Part shown: positions 1 to 5,130 of the stretch, piece after piece
Layout of the letters: every line of letters begins with the position of its first letter
How positions within the stretch are numbered: the first letter of the stretch is position 1
NCBI GenBank assembly: GCA_030673005.1
Contig: DAOVFI010000168.1
Span: forward strand, 1 to 5,796
Direction of reading: 5' to 3'
Source: Planctomycetales bacterium
GTDB lineage: Bacteria > Planctomycetota > Phycisphaerae > SM23-33
Length of the DNA stretch: 5,796 bases
Translations under genes and position numbers: made by a program
The notes under the pieces: generated by a model
What the model was told of the DNA's origin: nothing
What the model saw: the letters and a program-made list of their open reading frames with translations, nothing else
Database searches by the model: none

Positions 1-1
1 G

Positions 2-1579
2 GCGTTTTCTCCCGACGGCGAAACGCTGGCAATACTGCGGGCCGATAAGACCGTCGGCCTGTGGAACGTAAAGACCGGAAAATCGGTCCACAACTTCGCC
101 GGACACACCGACCAGATATACGCCCTGGCCTTTTCGCCCGACGGGCGGCGACTGGCGTCGGGCGCGGTTTCCTCTGCCCTGGGAGCGAAGGCGGGTATCG
201 GTAACGCGATCCGAATATGGGACGTACAGAAGCCCTTCGACTCCGCTCAGGACCTTCGGCGGCGCGAAATACGCAATTGGCCGGCGCATGGGACGAGGGG
301 GCCAAACGCCCTGGCGTGGCTTCCGGACGGCAAAGCGATCGTCTCATGCGGGGCGGAGAATTCGGCGAAAATGTGGGATGCACAGACGGGAAAGCCGATC
401 CGATCCTTCGGCCCGCACACGCGATTCGTTACTTCGGTAGCCGTTTCTCCCGACGGAAAGACAATCGCCACCGGCGGGGCTAATGATGGAAAGGTGTACC
501 TGTGGGACGCCGCTACGGGTAAGCGCTTCGGCAAGTGGGAAGGCAAGATCGGCAGGAACGTCAAACTGGCGTTCTCCGGCGACGGAAAGGCGCTGGCAGC
601 GACGGATTCGGCGGTTGTTCATATCTGGACGATGCCGCTGTCGCCCGGAAAGTCGTCAATTCGCTGCTCGGGTCCGGGGGGATTCGTTCCCCGGATCGAT
701 TTTTCCCCAAACGGCAGGTTCGTTCTGTCCGCCGGACATTCCGGACGGATTGTCGTCTCCGACGCCACGAATGGAAATCTGATCTACATTATGCGTCATC
801 CGGGCGGCGTCAACAGTGTAGCATTTTCGCCAGACGGCAAACTCATCGCATCGGCCGGGAGAGATAAGGCCGTCCGCGTATGGGAGACAGCCACAGGAAA
901 ACTGGTCAAGAGTTTCAGCGGGCATACCGCTTCGGTCAACGCCGTCGCCTTCAGTCCCGACGGCAGGACGCTGGCGTCGGCGGGGGCCGACACCACAATC
1001 CTGCTCTGGAGCACCGATCCCTGGGTTCACCTGGTCGATAGCGGCAAGATTGGGCCGTCAAAAATAGATGCCTGCAAACCGTCGGAACTGTGGGACAAAC
1101 TGAAACTTGCAGGGAATACCACACCTGATGCATACACCATAATGTGGATTCTCGTCCGCGGCGGCGATAAGGCGGTGGATTTGCTGGAGAAGTATCTCAA
1201 ACCCGTTCATTTAGACCACGCACGAATAAAGCGGCTTATCGACAACCTGGACGACAATAAATTTGCCGTTCGCGACGGGGCCACGAAGGAACTTATCGCT
1301 CTGGGCAGGTTGATCGAATCGGATGTCCGGGCCGCGCTGAAGGAACCTTCATCACTGGAGGCGAAAATTCGCCTTGAATCGGTGCTCAAGACCGTTTCGT
1401 TCCCGATGCCGAAGACGCCTGAAGCCCTCCGTCTCTGCCGGTCTGTTCAGGTTCTTGAGTTAATCGGAACGGTCAAGGCCAGGTTGGTCCTGAAAAAACT
1501 CTCCGCCGGCGCTCCCGAAGCGCCGCTGACAAAGGATGCGAAGTCGGCTCTCGAACGCATTGCCCGCCGGGCAGGATAG
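2..1579 (+). CDS. WD40 beta-propeller protein with planctomycete-type C-terminal domain (5' partial)
   Basis: The frame is open from base 2 with no stop, so the gene begins outside the window; the first ATG in frame (371) lies inside a WD40 blade (MWDAQTGK) and is not the start. The visible part is 525 residues. Eight WD40-type repeats run to about residue 340, starting near residues 1 (partial), 42, 104, 146, 188, 232, 273 and 315. Each carries an xFSPDG(K/R) strand, and most end in (L/I/V)W(D/N/E). Repeat 2 has an insertion of about 13 residues; repeats 5 and 6 are degenerate (HIWTM, VVSDA). Residues about 341-525 form a helical tail with SELWDKL near 361, LIDNLDDNKFAVRDGATKEL, VLELIGT and an LTKDAKSALERIARR-like end. 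I recognise this tail from planctomycete WD40 proteins, some of which also carry kinase or sigma-factor domains. WD40 propellers are protein-interaction scaffolds, so partner and role are unknown. Any N-terminal kinase, sigma factor or signal peptide would be off the left edge. Confidence 0.93.
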   Translation, partial: AFSPDGETLAILRADKTVGLWNVKTGKSVHNFAGHTDQIYALAFSPDGRRLASGAVSSALGAKAGIGNAIRIWDVQKPFDSAQDLRRREIRNWPAHGTRGPNALAWLPDGKAIVSCGAENSAKMWDAQTGKPIRSFGPHTRFVTSVAVSPDGKTIATGGANDGKVYLWDAATGKRFGKWEGKIGRNVKLAFSGDGKALAATDSAVVHIWTMPLSPGKSSIRCSGPGGFVPRIDFSPNGRFVLSAGHSGRIVVSDATNGNLIYIMRHPGGVNSVAFSPDGKLIASAGRDKAVRVWETATGKLVKSFSGHTASVNAVAFSPDGRTLASAGADTTILLWSTDPWVHLVDSGKIGPSKIDACKPSELWDKLKLAGNTTPDAYTIMWILVRGGDKAVDLLEKYLKPVHLDHARIKRLIDNLDDNKFAVRDGATKELIALGRLIESDVRAALKEPSSLEAKIRLESVLKTVSFPMPKTPEALRLCRSVQVLELIGTVKARLVLKKLSAGAPEAPLTKDAKSALERIARRAG

Positions 1580-1582
1580 TAG

Positions 1583-1620
1583 GAGGCAAGAGGCAATTGG
1601 CAAGAGGCAAGAGGCAATTG
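1583..1620. repeat. Short tandem repeat, two perfect 17-base copies
   Basis: The 17-mer GAGGCAAGAGGCAATTG occurs at 1583-1599 and again at 1604-1620, separated by GCAA, giving a 21-base period. It fills the gap between the stop codon of the WD40 gene (1577-1579) and that of the convergent MerR-like gene (1621-1623). Each copy is itself built from a smaller GAGGCAA motif. There is no hairpin or T-run, so it does not look like a terminator. Slippage-type expansion or a dispersed intergenic repeat are both possible. Confidence 0.8.
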
Positions 1621-1863
1621 TTATCTGTCTTTAAGCCAGGTCGTGCGGATTTCGCGGAGGGTGTAACCGGTCTCGTTGAGTTCATGGATGAGTTTTATCC
1701 GCTTGACGGTATCTTTGTCGAACGACCGGCGTCGCGAGCCGGGTGTGGTGATTGGGTTGACCAGACCGAGCATGATGTAATACTCGAGCGTCTGAACGGA
1801 GACGCCGGCGGCCTTGGCGGCCTGACCGATCTTCAACAGTTTTTCACGATCCGCCTTTGTCAT
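1621..1863 (-). CDS. Small MerR-type helix-turn-helix DNA-binding protein
   Basis: The 80-residue product consists almost entirely of a MerR-like winged helix-turn-helix. KIGQAAKAAGVSVQTLEYY (about residues 11-29) gives the two-helix DNA-binding unit, followed by LGLVNP, the wing with three arginines (RRRSF, about 44-48), and a third helical part (DTVKRIKLIHEL...GYTLREIR). The usual TLRYY is TLEYY here. Full MerR activators have a long dimerisation helix and an effector domain (usually over 110 residues); both are missing, so no ligand can be predicted. The ATG at 1863 is the only sensible start; upstream there is only a weak purine-rich stretch (GAAGAAG) as ribosome site. It converges on the WD40 gene and has no partner gene on its strand in this window. 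It could be a small repressor, an excisionase-like protein or a nucleoid-type factor; the target is unknown. Confidence 0.85.
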   Translation of the reverse strand: MTKADREKLLKIGQAAKAAGVSVQTLEYYIMLGLVNPITTPGSRRRSFDKDTVKRIKLIHELNETGYTLREIRTTWLKDR

Positions 1864-1884
1864 ACGAGTATCTTCTTCAGTGTC

Positions 1885-2014
1885 TTATCGTAGCAGGCGG
1901 GAATGAAACTTTAGCAGTTAGTCAGGCGCCGTGGCGCGGGCGTCTGCCTACCGGCAGGTAAGTCTCGCATGTGGAATCTTTTAATCATGGTCGGGACGAC
2001 CATGCTACGAATAA
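1885..2014. repeat. Repeat-rich gap with inverted ends, possible MITE-like element
   Basis: TTATCGTAGCA (1885-1895) is mirrored by TGCTACGAATAA (2003-2014), an inverted pair with one extra A. Between these ends lie three smaller palindromes: GCGCC-GT-GGCGC (1926-1937), CTGCC-TACC-GGCAG (1944-1957) and the 19-base hairpin at 1986-2004. The 14-base core TGCCTACCGGCAGG (1945-1958) recurs at 5058-5071. No coding potential is seen in the 241-base gap 1864-2104 apart from the gene starts at its edges. Whether the whole stretch moved as one unit cannot be told from a single copy. Confidence 0.4.
1986..2004. repeat. 19-base hairpin repeat, copy 1
   Basis: CATGGTCG and CGACCATG form a perfect 8-base-pair stem around a GGA loop. 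The flanks (TTAATC before, GC-T-ACGA after) match those of a second copy at 3870-3888, so this is a dispersed repeat family and not a chance palindrome. The sixth base pair of the stem is T-A here and C-G in copy 2. It lies in the gap upstream of both the MerR-like and the NTF2-like genes. Confidence 0.75.
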
Positions 2015-2104
2015 ACGTGGCTACCAACGCAGTGGACACGGCGCCCGGCTCGAATTTCTAAAATTCTGTGCAATCTTTATTGTATTGGAATAGGATTCCC
2101 GACC

Positions 2105-2668
2105 ATGGAGATGGCGAAACGTTTACTTTTCGAGACTCCGCTTGCGGTTTATATCGTACTTGCGGCGGCCGAGGGGGCGGTGTTTGCGATATGGACAGGG
2201 CGGCGGACGCAGAGATGGAAGCGGGCTTTGCTGGTAACGCCTGTGCTGGCAGGTGCGATCGGGCTGATGTCCTGGCTGGTCGAGACTGACCGCGAGCAGA
2301 TTACATCGGCCCTGAAGATACTCGCTCGCAGTATCGAGGCCGACGGCCTGAACGAGGCGGTCGAGTATTTCGACCCTGAATGCCAGGCGCTGCCCCGCGG
2401 AAGAAAAACCCTCGGAAAGGAAGAGATAATCAAAAGGGGAAGGGAGGCGCTGAAACGCTGGCCCGTGAAACGATTCATCGTCAACAGGCCCGAACTGAAT
2501 ATCGACGGAGACTCGGCCACTACGCGGATAAAAACACGAATAATCCTGGAAACCGGGTATTATCTCGATGCCGAGTGGCGAATGAAGTGGGCAAGGCGAC
2601 AGGCCGGTTGGAGAATCGTCTCCATCGAAGCGCTCTCGCCTCCGAAACTGGCTAATTGGAATATCTGA
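2105..2668 (+). CDS. Membrane-anchored NTF2/SnoaL-like domain protein, function unknown
   Basis: The 187-residue protein starts at ATG 2105, with AGGA (2092-2095) nine bases upstream; the next ATG (2111) has no room for a ribosome site. Two hydrophobic segments (about residues 11-30 and 41-59) are joined by a strongly basic loop (RRTQRWKR, 33-40). The positive-inside rule then puts the loop in the cytoplasm and both ends outside. Residues about 62-178 resemble the NTF2/SnoaL-like cone fold: a helix (ITSALKILARSIEADGLNEAVEYF), a KEEIIKRGREAL helix, then strands with the spacing VNRPELNIDGDSATTRIK, a Y-x-D-aEWRMKW strand and GWRIVSIEAL. The last part is typical of DUF4440/SnoaL-like proteins. 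No catalytic residues can be named. The fold serves as enzyme, ligand-binding or assembly module in different families. It sits alone, 170 bases upstream of the UroD-like gene, with a stem-loop between them. Confidence 0.82.
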   Translation: MEMAKRLLFETPLAVYIVLAAAEGAVFAIWTGRRTQRWKRALLVTPVLAGAIGLMSWLVETDREQITSALKILARSIEADGLNEAVEYFDPECQALPRGRKTLGKEEIIKRGREALKRWPVKRFIVNRPELNIDGDSATTRIKTRIILETGYYLDAEWRMKWARRQAGWRIVSIEALSPPKLANWNI

Positions 2669-2713
2669 GAGGCATGCAATAATGTTTAGGCCGGGTGCTT
2701 CAGTGAGTAAGGT

Positions 2714-2773
2714 CCAGCCGACATGCAGGCAAAATAGCAGAATTACCCGCTATTTTCCTTCGGCGATGGCTGG
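2714..2773 (+). terminator. Nested stem-loop after the NTF2-like gene, candidate terminator
   Basis: The inner stem AAAATAGC (2731-2738) pairs with GCTATTTT (2749-2756) around a 10-base loop; GG (2728-2729) and CC (2757-2758) can extend it past one unpaired base. An outer stem CCAGCC (2714-2719) pairs with GGCTGG (2768-2773). It begins 45 bases after the 187-residue gene and ends before the promoter of the next gene, the expected place for a terminator. The T-run is short and inside the stem, so an attenuator-like or protein-binding structure is the alternative. Confidence 0.4.
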
Positions 2774-2805
2774 GCGTTATCACGCAGAGAGCACTGTTCA
2801 AGCAC

Positions 2806-2814
2806 TGATATAAT
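2806..2814 (+). promoter_or_regulatory. Extended -10 promoter of the UroD-like gene
   Basis: TGATATAAT is a perfect TATAAT hexamer (2809-2814) with the upstream TG of an extended -10 element. No good -35 hexamer lies at the usual distance, which extended -10 promoters tolerate. The expected start of transcription is near 2821, giving a leader of about 18 bases that holds only the ribosome site. Two GCACTG copies (2791-2796, 2802-2807) precede or overlap it and could bind a regulator. Confidence 0.55.
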
Positions 2815-2827
2815 CCGCTTAACCGCT

Positions 2828-2831
2828 GGAG
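2828..2831 (+). promoter_or_regulatory. Ribosome binding site of the UroD-like gene
   Basis: GGAG lies seven bases before the ATG at 2839, a normal Shine-Dalgarno distance. It supports that start, which also begins the typical family opening (MTSREIIRRVLNF). Confidence 0.7.
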
Positions 2832-2838
2832 ATAGTGA

Positions 2839-3822
2839 ATGACTTCACGCGAAATCATTCGGAGAGTTCTGAATTTCGATTCGCCGCCGCGTATCGGCCT
2901 GGCCCTGCCGGAGCCTTACGTGAACGATTTGTTTTGGTTTTGGCATCCGGCTGCGAAGGACTTCGTCCCACCCGTCCACCAGCCCCAGGGCAACGAACTG
3001 CGCCGGTGGGAGGATGAGTGGGGCGTCGTGTGGGCGTCGCTTACCGAGTATGACAAGGGCGAGGTTGCCGAAGGGGCGATAACCGACTGGTCGCAACTGG
3101 ACTCGTACCGACCGCCGGACCTGGGCGATAAGTCGCGCTACACCGACATGTCCCGCGATTTCGCCGCCGAAACCGAAAAGTTCCGCATCGCCGGTTTACC
3201 GGGGTTCGTCTTCAACATCGCCCGGAAGATACGCAAACTGGACAATTACCTCTGCGACCTGATACTGGAGCGGGAGAACATAGATCGCCTTAACGTGATG
3301 ATCCGCGAGCAACTGTTGGCCGCCATCGAGCGTGCAGCCGAGGCCGGCGCCGACGCGATTATGTTCCCGGAGGATTGGGGCACGCAGGAGAGCCTGATGA
3401 TCGACCCGGCCATGTGGCGGGAGATTTTCAAGCCGGATTTCGCCACCCTTTGCAAATCGGCCCACGATCGCGGCCTGGCTGTGTTTATGCACTCCTGCGG
3501 GAAGATTACAGACATTATCGGAGACCTTATCGAGGTCGGCATCGACTGTCTCCAGTTCGACCAGCCGCGGCTGCATGGCCTCGATACGCTTGCCGAGTTT
3601 GCCGGGCGGGTAACGTTCTGGTGCCCGGTCGATATCCAGACCACGCTCCAGACCCGCGACGCCGAGAATATCCGCGCCGACGCGGAATTGATGATCGAGC
3701 GTATGGGACGCCGCGGCGGATTCATCGCCGGATACTACAACGGAAATGAAGCCATCGGCCTGACGCCCGACATCCAGGACCACGCCTGCCGGGCATTCGT
3801 CGAATTCGCTAACTACAAATAG
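2839..3822 (+). CDS. Uroporphyrinogen decarboxylase superfamily protein (methyltransferase-like, not HemE)
   Basis: The 327-residue protein has URO-D superfamily landmarks: opening MTSREIIRRVLNFDSPPRIG, EDEWGVVW (about 58-65), GADAIMFPEDWGTQ (about 170-183), the metal-ligand type motif MHSCG (H218, C220), DLIEVGIDCLQFDQP (about 229-243) and GGFIAGYYNG (about 293-302). True HemE has an RQAGR motif near its N-terminus; it is missing here, so a role in heme synthesis is unlikely. In MtaA/MtbA-type corrinoid methyltransferases zinc is held by H-x-C plus a later cysteine. H-x-C is present, but the later position (GY, 298-299) holds tyrosine, so metal binding or chemistry may differ. The length fits the superfamily and no signal peptide is visible, so the protein is cytoplasmic. 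It converges on the GH130 gene. Planctomycetes carry many such proteins of unknown substrate. Methyl transfer from a methylated substrate is an inference only. The superfamily is certain; the reaction is open. Confidence 0.9.
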   Translation: MTSREIIRRVLNFDSPPRIGLALPEPYVNDLFWFWHPAAKDFVPPVHQPQGNELRRWEDEWGVVWASLTEYDKGEVAEGAITDWSQLDSYRPPDLGDKSRYTDMSRDFAAETEKFRIAGLPGFVFNIARKIRKLDNYLCDLILERENIDRLNVMIREQLLAAIERAAEAGADAIMFPEDWGTQESLMIDPAMWREIFKPDFATLCKSAHDRGLAVFMHSCGKITDIIGDLIEVGIDCLQFDQPRLHGLDTLAEFAGRVTFWCPVDIQTTLQTRDAENIRADAELMIERMGRRGGFIAGYYNGNEAIGLTPDIQDHACRAFVEFANYK

Positions 3823-3825
3823 TCG

Positions 3826-3862
3826 GTAGGGTGTGCAGGAAAAAGAACCTGCCGCACCCTAC
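3826..3862. repeat. 37-base palindromic repeat, solo copy; possible bidirectional terminator
   Basis: GTAGGGTG (3826-3833) is mirrored by CACCCTAC (3855-3862), and GCAGG (3835-3839) by CCTGC (3848-3852), around an A-rich loop. It starts four bases after the UroD-like stop codon, in the gap between two converging genes, where a two-way terminator would sit, although no T-run follows. The 20-mer GTGCAGGAAAAAGAACCTGC (3833-3852) and the 13-mer CACCCTACAATTA (3855-3867) recur at 5083-5102 and 5104-5116. Confidence 0.75.
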
Positions 3863-3869
3863 AATTAAT

Positions 3870-3888
3870 CATGGCCGAGACGGCCATG
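3870..3888. repeat. 19-base hairpin repeat, copy 2
   Basis: CATGGCCG and CGGCCATG form a perfect 8-base-pair stem around an AGA loop. Flanks TTAATC and GC-C-ACGA match copy 1 (1986-2004). It lies seven bases after the 37-base palindrome and just past the GH130 stop codon (3900-3902), so the 77-base convergent gap is almost wholly hairpin sequence. Confidence 0.75.
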
Positions 3889-3899
3889 CCACGATGTTC

Positions 3900-4895
3900 C
3901 TATATCGGATTTGACCTGATGAATTCGATTAGATCATCTACCTGCGTGTATGCAAGGCAGGTTACCGTATCGGCGGCGCCGTAATAAATGGCGATTCGAC
4001 CGGTCGGTGCGTCGCACAGGGCAGCACAGGGGAAGACCACGTTCGGCACGTCGCCGACGCATTCGTATAACTCCTGCGGCGAAAGGATGTACGGTCCGGT
4101 GCGGCCGATAACCTTCCACGGCCTCTCGATGTCCAGCAGCGCCGCCCCGGCGCTATAGACGTACCCGTTGCACGACAGCAGCACGCCGTGATAGATCATC
4201 AGCCACCCGGCGGTCGTCTCAATTGGCGTCGGACCTGCGCCGACCTTCAGCGCCTGCCAGCCGACGGTCGGACCCATTACGAACCGGTGCCGACCCCAGT
4301 GGCACAGGTCGGGGCTTTCGCTGTAGAAAATATCGCCGAAAGCGGTGTGGCCGGTGTCGCTGGGCCTGCTCAGCAGGGCGAATTTACCGCCGATCTTACG
4401 CGGGAACATAACCCCGTTGCGGTTGTGCGGCAGGAAGGCGTTCTCCATCTGCTCGAACGTCTCGAAATCGTCCGTTACCGCCACACCGATCGTCGGCCCG
4501 TGGTATCCGTTGCACCAGGTAACGTAATAACGCTCGTCAATCCGGCAGACGCGGGGGTCGTATCCGTACTCGAAAACGTCGGCCCCCAGGATGTCGCAGC
4601 GGAACGTAATCGGCTCTTCACTGATCCGCCATGCGATCCCGTCTTTGCTCCTGCCGCTGTGGAGGCGCATGCGCCGGCGCCTGTCATCGACGCGGAACAC
4701 GCCGGCGAAGGACCCTTCAAACGGTACGACCGCGCTGTTGAAGATGCTATTGGCGCATGGGATAAGGTCGCGCGGGATAACGGGATTATCGGCAGACCGC
4801 CACACCACGTCGTCGCATCCGGCGGGGCGGTCTTCCCACGGGATATTCGGCAGCGCCGGTGCGAGAACGGTCTGATTTTTCTGCAATTTACTCAT
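3900..4895 (-). CDS. GH130 family beta-mannoside phosphorylase
   Basis: This 331-residue protein is a five-bladed-propeller GH130 enzyme; the family breaks beta-mannosidic bonds with phosphate, releasing mannose 1-phosphate. Landmarks in order: RSADNPVIPRD (33-43), GYDPRV with the catalytic-type Asp113, YYVTWCNGYHGPTIGVA (123-139), NRNGVMFPRKIGGKF (158-172), LLSRPSD, KVGAGPTPIETTAGWLMIYHGV (217-238) and VVFPCAAL. R159, R177, K217 and H236 are spaced much like the phosphate-binding set of GH130 phosphorylases, so phosphorolysis is likelier than hydrolysis. Length near 330 fits GH130_2-like members; the acceptor (mannooligosaccharide, N-glycan core or other) cannot be read from sequence. The start at 4895 is preferred because AAAGGAG (4911-4905) lies nine bases upstream; the in-frame ATG at 4928 lies upstream of that site and lacks its own. 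No signal peptide, so cytoplasmic. It converges on the UroD-like gene and diverges from the PEP-CTERM gene. Confidence 0.94.
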   Translation of the reverse strand: MSKLQKNQTVLAPALPNIPWEDRPAGCDDVVWRSADNPVIPRDLIPCANSIFNSAVVPFEGSFAGVFRVDDRRRRMRLHSGRSKDGIAWRISEEPITFRCDILGADVFEYGYDPRVCRIDERYYVTWCNGYHGPTIGVAVTDDFETFEQMENAFLPHNRNGVMFPRKIGGKFALLSRPSDTGHTAFGDIFYSESPDLCHWGRHRFVMGPTVGWQALKVGAGPTPIETTAGWLMIYHGVLLSCNGYVYSAGAALLDIERPWKVIGRTGPYILSPQELYECVGDVPNVVFPCAALCDAPTGRIAIYYGAADTVTCLAYTQVDDLIEFIRSNPI

Positions 4896-4904
4896 GCCGA
4901 TGTG

Positions 4905-4911
4905 CTCCTTT
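4905..4911 (-). promoter_or_regulatory. Ribosome binding site that fixes the GH130 start
   Basis: On the minus strand AAAGGAG stands nine bases before the ATG at 4895. It decides for the 331-residue form over the 342-residue form starting at 4928, whose extra 11 residues would be translated from the ribosome site itself. Confidence 0.8.
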
Positions 4912-4917
4912 CGACGA

Positions 4918-4923
4918 TTTATA
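4918..4923 (-). promoter_or_regulatory. Weak -10 candidate for GH130
   Basis: TATAAA on the minus strand lies just upstream of the GH130 ribosome site. No convincing -35 hexamer is found at 16-18 bases, and the leader would be only about 16 bases. It is the best candidate seen in this gap for the minus strand. Confidence 0.3.
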
Positions 4924-4940
4924 GACAATAGTTACCAAGA

Positions 4941-4982
4941 TTGCTTCGTTACTGCAATTGAAAGCATACGTCGGACGACGTA
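4941..4982. promoter_or_regulatory. Two inverted repeats upstream of GH130, candidate operators
   Basis: TTGC (4941-4944) is mirrored by GCAA (4954-4957), and TACGTCG (4967-4973) by CGACGTA (4976-4982) with a GA centre. Both lie within about 60 bases upstream of the weak GH130 -10. The second is a perfect 7-base arm palindrome, a size typical of dimeric repressor sites. No regulator gene is adjacent, so binding is a guess. Confidence 0.3.
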
Positions 4983-4986
4983 GTAT

Positions 4987-5111
4987 GTAGGGTGCGGAAG
5001 GTTCTGTTTCCTGCACACCACGACTAACAAATGGCTTTCGGTGCCTGCCTGTCGGCTTGCCTACCGGCAGGCAGGCAGACAGGTGCAGGAAAAAGAACCT
5101 GCACACCCTAC
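4987..5111. repeat. 125-base terminal-inverted-repeat element, MITE-like
   Basis: The left end (4987-5019) begins GTAGGGTG and contains GGTTCTGTTTCCTGCAC; the right end (5082-5111) is its inverted, slightly diverged copy ending CACCCTAC (16 of 17 bases match over the inner part). Inside is a strong hairpin: TGCCTGCCTGTCGG (5042-5055) against CCGGCAGGCAGGCA (5064-5077), 14 pairs including one G-T, with an 8-base loop. The ends match the solo palindrome at 3826-3862. It carries no gene and occupies half of the 248-base divergent gap between the GH130 and PEP-CTERM genes. No target-site duplication is obvious. Confidence 0.65.
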
Positions 5112-5114
5112 AAT
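5109..5114 (+). promoter_or_regulatory. Candidate -10 of the PEP-CTERM gene at the repeat end
   Basis: TACAAT differs from TATAAT by one base and overlaps the right end of the 125-base element. A start near 5121 would give a 23-base leader. No good -35 hexamer is seen, and the same hexamer occurs beside the solo repeat at 3860-3865, where no gene follows. Confidence 0.25.
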
Positions 5115-5130
5115 TACAACTTGGCAAAAA

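Noticed and set aside
371..1579. Start of the WD40 gene at the ATG at 371
   Set aside because: The same frame is open back to base 2 and encodes two more clear WD40 blades and the start of a third before this ATG; it is internal.
1583..1620. CRISPR repeat pair
   Set aside because: The spacer is only four bases, the copies are purely tandem, and there are no cas genes.
2669..2838. Cobalamin or other known riboswitch before the UroD-like gene
   Set aside because: No B12 box or other known aptamer motif was found, and the predicted transcript starts after the stem-loop, leaving a leader of about 18 bases.
3196..3783. Minus-strand open frame of 195 codons inside the UroD-like gene
   Set aside because: Antisense shadow of a gene with strong family motifs; no motifs of its own.
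2839..3822. Heme-pathway uroporphyrinogen decarboxylase (hemE)
   Set aside because: The RQAGR substrate-binding motif is absent and an H-x-C metal motif typical of methyltransferase relatives is present.
4896..4928. Longer GH130 form starting at 4928
   Set aside because: The extra 11 residues are encoded across the AAAGGAG ribosome site of the 4895 start and have no family resemblance or ribosome site of their own.
4188..4931. Long plus-strand open frame opposite the GH130 gene
   Set aside because: It mirrors the GH130 coding frame, has no recognisable domain and no ribosome site; GC-rich codon use leaves the antisense frame open.
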